Below are positions 42,978 through 55,673 of a DNA stretch of 64,000 bases, piece by piece. A program made the translations under genes and the position numbers. The stretch is from NCBI RefSeq assembly GCF_032854445.1, contig NC_088296.1:14174706-14238705 (forward strand). The letters run 5' to 3'. The notes below the pieces were generated by a model. The model was given only the letters and a program-made list of their open reading frames with translations. It was not told where the DNA came from and did no database searches. This stretch comes from Liolophura sinensis (taxonomy: Eukaryota > Mollusca > Polyplacophora > Chitonida > Chitonidae). Numbering within the stretch: the first letter of the stretch is position 1; each line of letters opens with the position of its first letter.

Positions 42978-43950
42978 CTAAGCAGTCTCCGTGTTGACGT
43001 GCCCTGAAAGAGCGAAGGCGTCAACGATCATTTTATCCAGATCATCCAGCTTTGCGTTTAAATTTCCACGTTGATCATTACGACGATATTCCGACATTTT
43101 GTCCGCAATCATAGCTATAAGCGACTTTTCAAGGGCATCTTGTGCATACTTCTGCCGGATGTCATTGGCGCATGCGGGCCTAGCTGTCTTTCGCGAGAGC
43201 TCTTCATATACAGAAAGAGAAGACAGGAGAGCACAATTTTCAGGCCTCAGGTATTCTTCCATTTTCGCAGTCAAGGTTTTGATGGAAAATTTGTTACTGG
43301 CATCTCTTTCCAATTATTTTAGCCAAATCAGAATTTTCTGGTGGGCGTGTTTTGTTTTCAGAGTTAAAGCCGCTCTCGATTTCCTCTAACATATTCCCAT
43401 CATCTTCAGTTTCAACAAAACTGGACTTGCCTTTTTTGGTAACTTGCGTTTTTTTTTTTTCAATAGCATTTCTAAATCGTCAAAATCTCCGTGAGCGTGA
43501 TCTGATGATTCATTAATATCAGACCTACTGCTAGGGTTACTGAAAATTTGGTGAAATTTTCTTTTTGAACCAGTAGTATAGGACCTTTTCTTAGCGTAAA
43601 TTTTCCCAATCTTAAATCAAGGGTTTTGAAACATAGTTATCCACATCTGGCGCAAGGTCCCCAGCGTCTGCTATATCGACGCCATGTTTTCACATAGGCT
43701 GTCGAGTTTTTGATTTTTAGGATCCCCAACCTCTAGGCCTACATTAGTTGTGCGGTGATCTAACGAATCACCTAACACTGTATCAGCATCTACAGTGATA
43801 GACGGCCATCCATGCTGCGTAGGCCTATATTGTTCATATTTAAGTAACAAGAAAATCAGCGACGGCCAGTCGCCACTTCTCCCTGTTACTGCGGCCGTGG
43901 GTTGTATCAACCCAACTTTGTGCCCTTTAAAGCTGTTGCACTCCGGCAAT
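42978..43950 (-). pseudogene. Broken reading frame, possibly gag-like protein of a DIRS-type element
   Basis: The best part (43313 to 42978 on -, 111 codons) includes MEEYLRPENCALLSSLSVYE, then AQDALEKSLIAMIADKM and LDKMIVDAFALSGHVN. The pattern of Pro-Glu-Asn-Cys followed by helical repeats and an ALxGH motif recalls gag-like proteins of DIRS/tyrosine-recombinase retroelements. Upstream coding character (Lys/Ser-rich, then SDINESSDHAHGDFDDLE) continues in other frames, broken at about 43315 and at an A run (about 43450-43461). Family assignment is tentative, and no recombinase or RT was found nearby. Confidence 0.4.
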
Positions 43951-46220
43951 CTAAGAACCGAAGGGCGTGGGTGCTACACCTAAGATAATTCTTAATAATT
44001 GGCACCCAGATGGAATATCATTAGAGCGTACACGCATTAACTCTAGTTGTAAAACTGTCTTAGTTTAAGTTTGGTATGTAAGTAATATATTAAACGGTTC
44101 GTCCAGCTCGTATATTTAGCGTATTTGTAGTGAAACGAAAGTCAGTATATAATGAAATATCCAGGGACATTATACCCGCTTTGCTGTTTCAAAAGTGAGT
44201 GAAATCCAGAACTGTAATGTAAATGAGAAGCCAGTGAGTCACTGATCGAGCACAAGAATGGAAATCTTTATTTGTATGAATTTTCAATGCATACATACAA
44301 TTTCAGAAGAAAAAAAGCACTTGTATGTATTGTACATTTAAACTCACAAATTGCATCAGGTAATAACATTTAGAAGAGAACATGGACGCTTACATTACCA
44401 GAGTCTTGTTTCTTACCTGTAGATGCGAATATGAAGGCAATCTGTGCTCGATTTTATAACTGCACGTTGTAGCAACGTAGTACAACTCAGTACAAGTAAG
44501 GACAAGTCTCGACTGGTAAAAGCTACCAGGGCGTCTAACAATGCTTTGTTTACCTGACTTCCCAGTTCATCCGGGTGACCCTATGTTCGTCAAGACGTTT
44601 ATAAGGCATATTAAAAGAGAAAAAGGTGTGTCTTTAAAAATGTAATAATATCCAATTAATGCAAATAATTTACAACAATCAAAAATGTATGTATTCTAAA
44701 TAACAAAGCTAAAACCATAGTCTATACATATACTAAGCTATATACAATAGGTACAATGTTAATCTGGACACATATCCAAAGAACATTCTGTTCATTTGAT
44801 TGGTTAGAATGCGAAACATACGAGACCCGAACATGACGGGACTCTGTGAGGACATTAATTTCAATATACCCCCAGAGTGAAAATGTAGACAAAAAGGGAG
44901 ACAGCTTTGCTTGAGCAAACATAAGTTTTTGTCATTTGCTTTGATCAGGACACAGACCCCCATTACAACTTCCGTTTTTCGGGAATTTAAATCTGTGTAT
45001 TTAAGGGTGCAAAGTCTTTTTTGGCTGCCAGCTTGCCATTTTCGGTGTACAGGTGAATGCTTGGTATGAAAATGCAGGACGTCTCAAAAATGCTCTTTAT
45101 GCTTCGCCTCGGAAAATAGTATCGACCTCAGCCAAATATCTACATATAACTAATAATATCAGATATACAGTATTAGTCTATACGTATATTAAGACATAAA
45201 AGATATACAATATTTGTCTATACATATATTATGACACATAAGATGAACAATACTAGTTTATACATATTATAAGACACATAAGATGTACAGTATTAGAGTG
45301 TATATTAATCACTGTGCTACCTCTACGCCATGAAAACCAACCACTTTTCCATACATTGTTATTTATTGTTACTGAACAGGTCTGGTATAAAGTTTATTTT
45401 GTCAGAATTATGTACAAAACATATGAAGATGCTCACATCATTAGGGAATTCACTGTGACCCTAACACACGATAGATCCGGACAATGAAACTGCTAACACG
45501 ATGCCATTTCTACAGATAATATAAAAAAATATGTTAATTAGCTCATTAATTGTACTATAAATAAAAATCCACTGAGTAACGACGTTATATGTCAAATTAA
45601 AAAACAACCCTAAGCAAATTGCCTGGTTTATATGATTGGACCACTGTTGGTCTTGACGACAAATACTGCTTGAGACAAAAAAAGCAAACCATAAATGCCG
45701 TGTACCGGAAGTTAAGACTTACTGGTAGTAAATATTCTCCAGCTGGCAGCTGTTCTACCCCATTGTTAGGTGACTACCGCATGAACTGATGAACAGAGAG
45801 AACGTTCCAAGTGTCATCGAGTTTGTCACGCAACACGTGTTCCTCCCCAAATAATACACCGCCTTGCTGTCTATTATAGGAATTTCAACGTGATTACGTG
45901 ATAGACTTGTTTTCATACTCTAGATATGCGAAGTATAGAAATTACCTCGCAACGATATGAAACGACTTCATTCATAGGCAGCTTTAAAATATCTAGGTCA
46001 GCTGTTGAGTTTGCCCATAATTGGTCCTAAAATTCATAACAGGTGACAGAGATAATGACAGCATGCAATATGCAGCTTTCTATCATTTCTGCTTTACTTT
46101 TGAGGATTGGATAGATTTTAACACATTAGTCCTGGTGACCCGATACCCCGAAATCATGGTTTTGTTTTATATTGAGTTAGTCAACAAGCACCGCTACCGA
46201 TATGTTAAACCCTTTCACAA
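43951..46220. other. Intergenic DNA with an AT-rich tandem repeat
   Basis: About 45146-45305 holds four diverged copies of a roughly 40 bp AT-rich unit (TAAGACACATAAGATGTACA plus sequence ending TATACATAT). Otherwise no gene, RNA or repeat was recognised. Confidence 0.5.
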
Positions 46221-46224
46221 GGAA

Positions 46225-47125
46225 CTGAAAGGTGTAAACTGTTTGCATTCTTCACTTTGTGGCTTGGCTATATTCAAGGTGAAGCAGATTGGAACATGCC
46301 GGTTCTCCTCGTTGTTTTCGCCTATCTCGAAAAACGTAATGCCCTGAAAACCATCAGCACTTGCCAAGAGATAATCCACCACACTTTCCTCATTTGACTG
46401 GAAGTTTGTACATTTACCGCTATTTTCGCCCTATCGACCGTTTACTATTCTCATTTCGTTTTCTTTACAGAACTCTAAAAGTTTTCTTCCTTGTGAGTTA
46501 AGCTTAGCGTTGTCGTCTGTTCTTCTTTCGCCATTTTTTTCAGTCGATAAAGTATCAGATTCATCACTAGTCCTAGCATTTAAGTCTCCACATATGAACA
46601 CCTTACCGCTCCGTCCACATTTACGCGTAACAGGCGCTAAAGTATCCTTCATGTAATCCTTCGCACGCTGGTAACTAACGTAAAACTTAGAATCTTCGTG
46701 TGGTAGGTACAATGAACAGATATACACGTCTTTATTTAAACTGAAATTTTCTTTAATAAATCTAATCCGTATTATACCAATCCCTGTGGGTGCTTCTTTG
46801 CGTATTACTATTTTCCCATTCAGAGATTTTCTATAGATTAACGACGCGCCATAGTAATAACGTGTAGCTCCATACGGTTTATACCCAGAAACATGTGCTG
46901 CCTCAAACCCCTCTAACCTGTGACTAATACATTTGTCTTCGTCTGCAATATTCCTCTCTCCCAGATTGGTTTCGGACAAAAAATTAACATCGTGGCGTTT
47001 CATCATGTCGATAAAGTCATCATCCTTTCATGTTGGTGTGAGACCATTAATGTTCCACACCATAAAACGTAACTTTCCATCGTCTGTATGATTTTTTGCA
47101 CACAGATCTGTAGGATGAGGCATTT
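46225..47125 (-). pseudogene. Non-LTR retrotransposon apurinic-type endonuclease domain
   Basis: On -, the frame begins KLRFMVWNINGLTPT, then a TGA at 47028-47030, then HDVNFLSETNL, YIRKSL-like and IRIRFI regions, KVFICGDLNARTSDESD, and IVNGR with a TAG at 46431-46433. Homology continues in the same frame beyond it with SVVDYLLAS and a changed final motif (RHVPICFTLNI, where active enzymes have Asp-His). It is the DNA-nicking domain of an L1/RTE/I-like element. The reverse transcriptase that should follow is absent. Confidence 0.85.
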
Positions 47126-47129
47126 GTTC

Positions 47130-47612
47130 TTAGCTTTCTTTGTTATAGAATTCATTCATTTTTCGCATGACCATTTCGCTAACTCTGCAATAGGTAAAGG
47201 TGACCATTATCGGTCTTTGATCTTCGAGGTCTTCATGTCCAAGCATCTGGACATCTGTTTTAGACACGTCACTGTCAATACCCATTCCTAAACCTTTCTG
47301 GCAGTATTTTAAAAAGTGTTTCTTCTCAAAGAAATGCGTCGAATACTTCGCACTATATGTTTGAAAGATTTCGTAGAATATAAAAGTGTTTTTGTTTCTC
47401 AACTTCAAATAGCTTAACACATCGCATATCATTTTTTCAGCCCAATTGAAATATACTTCTATTTGCTCAATGTCATATTTGCCATGTATTGCCTTTTGCA
47501 TTTCTTTGTGACATTGTTTCTCAAATCATTAATTTCCCTTTTTATAATGTCTTCAATGTCACGAATATCTCGGACTGGAGTGTCATCTTGTGAATATCGA
47601 TGTGCCATCCTG
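47130..47612 (-). pseudogene. Unknown reading frame upstream of the endonuclease remnant
   Basis: ATG near 47608 starts MAHRYSQDDTPVRDIRDIE, followed by a helical Lys/Arg region. The frame then shifts near 47500 to one with EVYFNWAEKMICDVLSYLKL and TKTDVQ-like text, ending YNKES. It could be the N-terminal or ORF1 region of the same retroelement. I do not recognise a domain. Confidence 0.4.
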
Positions 47613-47649
47613 TCCACATTTAACTAAAATAACGATCGAGTGGTAGCTA

Positions 47650-49830
47650 GAAACAGTAGTCGGTGAGTTGGTACATGTGCTTCCTAAAGATACAGCTTTT
47701 GATTTCACCTAAAGATCTGTCGCAGATATATTTGTTCCTCTTGAAGACCAGACACAGTTTGCTTTTTCCGATGATGCAACTCAGCTTTTTGTTTCTTTGG
47801 GAAGATTTTTTTGCTGATGTTGGTTCCTCCTGAAGATCTTGCACAACTTTAGGATCCTCCAGAAAACATAGGACAGTTTTTTGTTCCTTCTGAAGATCTG
47901 AGACAGCTTTTGGTTCCTTCTGAAGATCTGAGACAGCTTTTGGTTCTTTCTGAAGATCTGAGACAGCTTTTGGTTCGTTCTGAAGATCTGAGATAAGTTC
48001 AGGCTCCTCCAGAAGATCATCTAACACAGTATTTTCTTCCTCCTACAGGTTAGATACAGTTTTGGTTCCTTCTGAAGATCTGAGATAAGCTCAGGCTCCT
48101 CCAGAAGATCATCTAGATGCAGCTTTTGGTTCCTTCTGAAGATCTGAGACAAGTTCAGGCTCCTCCAGAAGGTCATCTAGTACAGTATTTTCTTCCTCCC
48201 ACAGGTCAGATACAGCTTATAGTTCCTTCTGAAGATCTAACACAAGTTCAGGCTCCTCCAGAAGATCATCTAGATCCAGCTTTTGGTTCTTTCTGAAGAT
48301 CTGAGACAGCTTTTGGTTTCTTCTGAAGATCTGAGACAGCTTTTGGTTCCTTCTGAAGGTCTGAGACAGCTTTCGGTTCCTTCTGAAGATCTGAGAAAAC
48401 TTTTGTTTCCTTCTGAAGATCTGAGACAGTTTTTGGTTCCTTCTGAAGATCTAAGACAGCTTCTGGTTTCTTCTCAAGATCTGAGATAAGTTCAGGCTTC
48501 TCCCAGAAGATCATCTAGCACAGTATTTTCTTCCTCCTACAGGTCAGATGCAGCCTTTGGTTCCTCCTGAAGATCTGAAACAGCTTTTGGTTCCTTCTGA
48601 AGATCTGAGACAAGTTCAAGCTCCTCCAGAAGATCATCTAACACAGTATTTTCTTCCTCCTACAGGCCAGATACAACTTTTGGTTACTTCTGATCTGAGA
48701 CAGCTTTTGGTTCCTTCTGAAGATCTGAGACAAGTTCAGGCTCCTCCAGAAGATCATCTAGCACAGTATTCTCTTCCTCCTACAGGTTAGATACAGCTTT
48801 TGGTTCCTTCTGAAGATCTGAGATAAGTTCAGGCTCCTCCAGAAGATCATCTAGATGCAGCTTTTGGTTCCTTCTGAAGATCTGAGACAATTTTAGGCTC
48901 CTCCAGAAGATCATCTAGCACAGTATTTTCTTCCTCCCACAGGTCAGATACAGCTTTTGGTTCCTTCTGAAGATCTGTGACAAGTTCAGGCTCCTCCAGA
49001 AGATCATCTAGATCCAGCTTTTGGTTCTTTCTGAAGATCTGAGACAGCTTTTGATTCTTTCTGAAGATCTGAGACAGCTTTTGGTTCCTTCTGAAGATCT
49101 GAGACAGCTTTTGGTTCCTTCTGAAGATCTGAGAAAACTTTTGTTTCCTTCTGAAGATCTGAGACAGTTTTTGGTTCATTCTGAAGATCTAAGACAGCTT
49201 CTGGTTCCTTCTCAAGATCTGAGACAAGTTCAGGCTTCTCCCAGAAGATCATCTAGCACAGTATTTTCTTCCTTCCACAGGTCAGATGCAGCCTTTGGTT
49301 CCTTCTGAAGATCTGAAACAGCTTTTGGTTCCTTCTGAAGATCTGAGACAAGTTCAAGCTCCTCCAGAAATTCATCTAACACAGTATTTTCTTCCTCCTA
49401 CAGGCCAGATACAACTTTTGGTTACTTCTGATCTCAGACAGCTTTTGGTTCCTTCTGAAGATCTGAGACAGCTTTCGGTTCCTTCTGAAGATCTGAGACA
49501 AGTTCAAGCTCCTCCAGAAATTCATCTAACACAGTATTTTCTTCCTCCTACAGGCCAGATACAACTTTTGGTTACTTCTGATCTGAGACAGCTTTTGGTT
49601 CCTTCTGAAGATCTGAGACAGCTTTCGGTTCCTTCTGAAGATTAGAGACAGCTTTTGGTTCCTTCTGAAGATCTGAAACAGCTTTTAGTTCCTTCTGAAG
49701 ATCTGAGACAAGTTCAGGCTCCTCCAGAAGATAATCTAACAGAGTATGTTCTTCCTCCTACAGGTCATATACAGCTTTTGGTTCCTTCTGAAGACCTGGC
49801 ACAGCTTTTATTCCTCCTGAAAATCTGACA
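47650..49830. repeat. 2.2 kb satellite with a 30 bp unit and higher-order structure
   Basis: The basic unit is CTGAGACAGCTTTTGGTTCC plus TTCTGAAGAT, containing AGATCT. Runs of it alternate with a longer block that includes AGGCTCCTCCAGAAGATCAT, CTAGCACAGTATTTTCTTCC and TCCTACAGGTCAGATACAGC. Both strands stay open for long stretches because the unit is 30 bp: + reads LLVPSEDLRQ repeats, - reads DLQKEPKAVS repeats. Frames break repeatedly, no start or splice model holds the whole array, and codon use does not favour one strand, so I treat it as satellite. A decapeptide-repeat protein on - cannot be excluded. Confidence 0.9.
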
Positions 49831-50175
49831 GATTCTGCACATGTTTAAGCCTAAGATATGTGCCCCTATACGCTCATGAATTTGAAATTGATGAGAAAGA
49901 CTCGCTGATCACCAAGTGCGATGTTTCTATGAAAATAAAAACAGATTTTATTATTGGCTTAAGTGTTTGTCTGGCTGGATGAAATTCAAAACGCCAAGGA
50001 GTTGAGTAAATGCGAAACGAATAACCAAATAATTATTGTAACAGGTTATTATATAAGCGTTGTCTACCTCTGGGCTGGAAGGAATTTCCCTTCTAGTGGT
50101 AGAGGCGTGAATTCCAAACTAGTGATCCCTGGTTCAAATCCAGTTGGCGCGTCAACCACTAGACGAAAGGAAAAT

Positions 50176-50195
50176 TCCCCCCCCCCCCCCCCCCC
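50176..50195. repeat. Poly-C run
   Basis: About 20 consecutive C residues; length may be unreliable in the assembly. Confidence 0.85.
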
Positions 50196-50686
50196 AGCAT
50201 GAAGGTTGGCAGTGCTTGTATATCACCCTGTTTAATTATGGCTGATCTACAAGCCAGGCACAAGCACATTTGCCAGCCAGTTACAGACAGATAGCTAATA
50301 TTATCGAGTTAGACAGATCAACCAGCGAGGTACAGGCGGATCGAAGATTCCATTTAGATATGTATTTCCCACCGAATGATTAATGCCACTTCTCCTCCAT
50401 GATGATTAGCATATCGGATTGGAGACTTTAGAATCTAGGACTTTGATCAATACTAAAATGACTCATGTTATGTACTCATATTGTTAGAAAGAGCAGATTG
50501 TATAGTATCTGTCTTCCTCATATTAATATTTAATATAACATCATTTTATGGAAATTACGGGGTTTATCTTTACTCATGCATAATGCTAACCATGTTTCTG
50601 TTAGTAAATTATAGGTGGGGCGTAGTAAGAGGCGAACGCTGTACTATGCACGTCAGCCAATCAAAACGTAGGATTTTTGTAGTTCC

Positions 50687-50930
50687 TTGCCTTCAGGCTA
50701 TGAAAAGGGCATCGATCATGGCGTCTGGCATGTCGAAGAAAAAGACAAGATCATAGGCAAAGCCATTGGCAAAGGGAAGATGAAGATCGCGACAGCCTCA
50801 AAGGATAAGTTAGATGGTATTTCAGATTCTTTCGATCCCGCGGAAGATTTTCTTGGTCTGGCGGAAGATCAGCAATATTCTGTGTGTTACGGCGGGCGGA
50901 TTAAACATGATACTGAAGGGACTGGGACTA
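50687..50930 (+). other. Possible exon of unknown function
   Basis: One + frame reads KIIGKAIGKGKMKIATASK, then DGISDSFDPAEDFLGLAEDQ, which looks like coding sequence. A second frame starts with ATG in GATCATGGCGTCTGGCATGT and stops within 20 codons. There is a possible donor at GATG|GTATTT. It lies in the segment of the composite repeat that copy 1 lacks. No family is recognised and splicing is uncertain. Confidence 0.25.
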
Positions 50931-52060
50931 TTTCTCCCGTATTAAACTTTACATGTGGATTTCGGTTAGGTAGAAATTCAGGTACACCTATCTATCGTAA
51001 TATCTTTAAACTTCTGAAGACTGTTTTCTTTCTATGGCCGTGTCAACAAACGCATTTTTACGTTATTCTCCTTGAAATTTGCTCTCACAAACAGTATTGA
51101 CTTTTGTGATAGAATAATTGAGGATTTTACTGTGTCTATTATCCTGTTCTTCCTGATTCACAAAGGTCGTAAGATTGGGGTTTCCTCCAAGAGTTATATT
51201 GGAACGATTCAGACTGGAACTATAATGTAATGTTATAAATCGAATAACTGCCTCAAATAGTTCCCTGGACCATCAAGAGTTAATCCATTTTTCTGTAGTG
51301 GTGTCTCCCAAAATACCCGAGGTCAGTATCGGTCCCATACGCTACCAACAGAAAAGAATTTTACATCGGAGCCGATAAAGATTAACTGGTGATAAACAGA
51401 GCAAAGATTTTATCCTCGAATCCCTAGAGATCAAAATAACGGTTTTCAAAATATGCATCTATGCAAAACAAAAGCCTAATTGGTTCTTTTTTTCAGCAAG
51501 TTCGTGATTTTTAATGTTTACAGACAGATCTACTGGTCGGCTACAAACATATTCATCAGCCTGTTGTAGAGGAGTGTGGGCCTACCAGACAGTTACGTAT
51601 TGACAATGTGATACATGGCAAATCGTTCTACATCACCGGTGAAACATGACCTCTGTTATCTCAGACAGGGCTTCATTCAAACTGTTCATGTAAATGCATA
51701 AATAGTAGCAAATTGCACAACCGTACCCACACTTAACCATAACATTTAGCACAGATGTATGATAACATTAAAGCAATCCACCAGCCCGTTACAGACAAAT
51801 GCCCCGGTTAGTTTCAGACCAATCTACCACATATTTACAGACAGACCCATTTGTCAGACATTTACAGACACACTACAGACTGATTTTCAAGTCAGTTATA
51901 GACCGTCCGATCTACCGGTCAGACACAAACTAATCCATAATACAATTAAACAGATATCTGTGCAAATATAACAGACATCCATAATCATACTAACCTATAA
52001 GACTTTTACAAACGCAATGGTCTAATAGTACGTTACAGACTGATTTACCAACAGGTCTTT

Positions 52061-54484
52061 TTTGATTTGACTATGGGTCCATCATTTACACCTCTCCTGG
52101 GAAATCGTACTGTGTTTGCCCTTCTACAACAGTCACACTGATGTCTCAGTGCATCTGAAGTAAAGAAATGCGCGTTTGATCTTCATAAACTCATTAGGGG
52201 ATTTTAACGGCCATTTTCTTTTCTTATTTACTATTATCAGCAGCCGTCGAAGAATTGTATGATTTCACAAGTGATTCATTTCTTCATGATTTGAAACGGT
52301 GATACATTCCAATGTGTCAAGCCCATGTTTAGGTAAATGTCCCTGGTTTGAGTAGATAATCTGTGTGGTCATTTGCAAGCCACCTTAGAAGCTATTAAGA
52401 ATTACAAAAAATTAAAATTACGTACTCTTTATTATATAATATTGCAATTTGACTAATAATTCATGCGCACAGATAAGGGTGGCGACAAAGTCAACAAATC
52501 GTACCGTACTATTGCTGGTGTACTCCTATCCGCCAGTTGCTTCACTTTGACGAGCTTAAATCTGCAGTACAACACTCGTTTGGAGGAACGTGATGATACG
52601 TTTTCCATGGCGTGCTCAGCCTGTTTGCCGAGCCAGGCTACTTCCGCTTCAGGGAAAGGGGAATTCTCTTTTTTCCGACAGACCTCGACTGTTCCCTACG
52701 AAAACAAGCTCTTTGGAAAGCCTCATATTGATTTGTCGCTACCGACGTTAATGACCTTTTCCCAGATCACTGGAGACCACTAAAATTACAAATGTGTTCG
52801 GCTGTATTTTTAATAAGGTAAACAGAATGGTGATTATGCTAGGATTTTTTTATATGTTGTTTAAAATGTGCAAGCTGAATGTGGTGGTATGGCATTCTAC
52901 TATGCGAAAGTTAGGGATATATATGTTTAAGGCTGAAGATGATAAATTTACTACATAAATAGTAAGGAAAAGCAATGCGCTCGTGTAACCTATAACAGGC
53001 CTCTACGCGGAGAGGTTTGAAATGAGGTTAGACGTTATGTTTATGCAACTGTACTACATGGGTCTTGAAATAAGTCATGACGACCTGCATCAGACTGCAG
53101 CCAGTCAATACATACGATAATGAGGACTGGAGAGACCTTTGCAGGCTGCGGGACCAATCAGCAATAAATATATCATCTGTTTAAGAACGCAAATTGACTC
53201 ACGGACTGCGAGTTCGGACTATAGACTTGGATGTCACGCCTGAAAAATCGTCTCTGGTTCTCTGTGTCACTGAAAATTGCTGACGGCTTCTCTCCCACAT
53301 GTTACAAGACTCATTTCTTTGTTTGCATTTATTATTAATTCTCTTGACACATTCCTTTAAAAACTGCTCACCGAGGATCATAAAGCTGTCTTCAACTTAA
53401 GTCAGGCAATGTCTTCACTTCCAAACAGTTCACCGTGCTAAAATTATAATTCAGGTACACGGTTTTTACTTGTCTTCGGTTTTTGTATGCGTTTCGTATA
53501 TAAGTTCTGGAGAAGATTGAGTCTAAGGAGGCTAAAAAGACTTTGTGATCCTGGGCCTAGGGCTATAGATTGTTATGGAAACGGAGCTTCCGAGTGTCGA
53601 CATAGAACATCCATTCCTTTTTTCTAAGACGTCTACAAATTTAGGATTACGCTTTGTCCAGATATACCGCTAGACTTTATAATGGACATATGTGGTGCTA
53701 GATGGTGTGACCGAACACTCTGTTTTCACGCTGCCATAGCTTCTGGATTATTGTCCTAAAATGTGAAAATCTGGTGGAAATTGAAGCCTCTATTGACAAG
53801 GAATACTAACATTAATTGTTGAGTTAATACGTTATTTAAGGCCGAGAGAAAACAATACAAAATTGCTTCGTGCGTTTATATATTTATTGAATAAAATTTA
53901 AATCTTGTCAACATCAGATAGCAAATAAAAAACATACACATCCTGAAATAATCGTTACCTTTCTTTAAATCGAGTCCACCCCAGTGAATTGTCCACAATA
54001 ACTAAGTCATCTCAATAATCCTTAGCTAGAGAACATAGAATTTACATCACACCAAGACCAGGCATTAATTAAATTCTTTCAGAATTCTGTAAATTTCCAA
54101 ATCAGACGTGCAAAACTTGGTTGAATCATCCATAAAGCTTATATGGCCATTAAAAACAAGCCTGCTTTGCAATAACTCGAGAAACATACACTCTAGGCCA
54201 AAAACGTCATTTTTTTCGTTTAAACGGGACACTGTTTTTAATTTTCAATATGAAGATCAACGTTAAATAGAAAACCAGATATCTTTACTGGATGTTTTAT
54301 GTATTTCTATCTGCAGTCAAAATTTCGTTTCGGTTGACCTTTGTCTTCTTATGTAAAACATAAACTTTACAATGTGATCGGTTTTGCCAGGTTTCACCTC
54401 GTCAGAGAGTTCAAATCTAGGTTGTTGTTTTTTCTTTGGCAACATGCTTTTTATGTGACTTAAGATATATGCTGTCTTGAATTA
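52061..54484. other. Intergenic DNA with one unrecognised frame (52463-52783, +)
   Basis: The 106-codon frame includes VLLSASCFTLTSLNL and later DTFSMACSACLPSQATSASG. It has no known motif and could be chance or an exon. The remainder shows no gene, RNA or repeat. Confidence 0.35.
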
Positions 54485-54732
54485 TTTATTTAATTGGTGT
54501 TTTACGCCTTACTCAAGAATATTCACTTATTCGACGGCGGCCAGCATTATAGTGGAAGAGAACCTGGCAGAGACCGAGGGAAACCCACGACCATCCGCAG
54601 GTTGTTGAGAGACATTCCGGGAGAGAAAGCCAGCATGAGTTGGACTTGAACTCACAGCGACCGCATTGGTGAGAGGCTCCTGGGCCATTACGTCGCGCTT
54701 AGCGCGCTAACCAACTAAGCCACGGAGGCCCA
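54485..54732 (-). repeat. SINE family A, full length
   Basis: On -, it starts GGGCCTCCGTGGCTTAGTTG, whose TGGCTTAGTTGG matches the A box consensus. GAGTTCAAGTCC follows as B box. It continues through the core and ends in AT-rich sequence. No clear target duplication is seen. Confidence 0.85.
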
Positions 54733-55090
54733 CAAACTGAACATAAAGAAATCAATATAAAAACAACATGTAGGAAACAGTATGTAGCAATTACGGCATA
54801 ATCATGAACAGCATAGAAAATAACAATCTCTTAAAACACACGCATATATAGCGCCCTACATTCATCACCCAACAGTTTGATTTGATTGGTGCTTTACGCC
54901 GTACTCAAGAATATTTCACTTATACGACGGCGACCAGCATTATGGTGGGGGGAAACCGTACAACACCGGCAGGAAATCCACGACCATCCGCAGATTGCTG
55001 GCCGGGGAGGAAGTCAGCTTGACCTGAACTTAACTCACATCGACCGCTGTGAGAGACACGAGAGTCATTACGCTGCGCTAGATAAAGCCT
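54733..55090 (-). repeat. SINE family A, second adjacent copy (about 54877-55085)
   Basis: GATTGGTGCTTTACGCCGTA, TATACGACGGCGACCAGCAT and CATTACGCTGCGCTAGA mark a copy lacking most of its tRNA-like 5' end, in the same orientation as the copy at 54.49 kb. Confidence 0.75.
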
Positions 55091-55673
55091 TATCCTATCA
55101 ATTATTAAACTGTGAATCATTAGGTGGGCTAAGTCTTTGACTCAATTTTAGCAGCAAATTCCTAGCCAATCGATTATTACACTGTGCATCGATAGGTTGG
55201 CCAAATATCTGACGCACGTACCGACGTATAACCGTGTCCGATCAATATACCACCCTAGATCGATAGTTTGCTCAATAAATGTGCCAGTAAGAATATGCAT
55301 CATAATATGGTATTTTAATAATATCACTCGCAAGAATTCTTTTTTCTACAAAATGTCTGTAAAATCCCTTACGATGAAAAACTTCCTCTTCACTGAAAGA
55401 AAATCAGACATTTAAAGAATGATTTTGGATTACCATGATGTACAAATCCGACAATGAGACGTACAAAAGACACTTCCGCTGTATAAACATTTCTGACAGT
55501 TTAATTAAGACAATCATCTACGTGTCTCTGAACTTGTTTCTGTTATTATATTTATTTTAAACACAGAAAATCAATGAAATAAAAATGTGGTCCATTCAAT
55601 GTTTCTTCTCCAAAGCATAAGATCACCACACTTCCTATATTCTCAGTGTAAACTCTTTTCATCTACCGTAAAA
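55091..55673. other. Intergenic DNA and likely 3' UTR of the lysine-rich gene
   Basis: TTTATT near 55551-55556 is AATAAA on -, about 120 bp past the second stop of the neighbouring - strand frame. A 60 bp sequence with CGATTATTACACTGTGCATC and TAGGTTGGCC echoes nearby 55090-55130. No gene. Confidence 0.4.

Larger units (their letters stand above)
50081..52060. repeat. Composite interspersed repeat with tRNA-like head, copy 2
   Basis: 50090-50150 reads TCTAGTGGTAGAGGCGTGAA and GGTTCAAATCC (an exact B box consensus), then an inverted echo ACCACTAGACGAAAGG. Next come a 20-base C run (about 50176-50195), GGCTGATCTACAAGCCAGG, extra sequence of about 650 bp, the CTATGGCCGTGTCAACAAA block at 51038, and the TTACAGACAGACC array (51780-52050). 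The blocks match copy 1 at 35.99-37.33 kb in order. Confidence 0.7.

Noticed and set aside
47650-49830. CRISPR-like appearance of regular 30 bp repeats
   Set aside because: The copies are contiguous with no unique spacers, and this is a eukaryotic sequence.
50085-50160. tRNA gene candidate with exact B box
   Set aside because: No cloverleaf with paired acceptor stem could be drawn, and the same head recurs in a repeat at 36 kb, so it is a repeat-derived tRNA relic.
54700-54732. tRNA gene candidate on -
   Set aside because: It is the head of a full-length SINE A; other copies show the same end.
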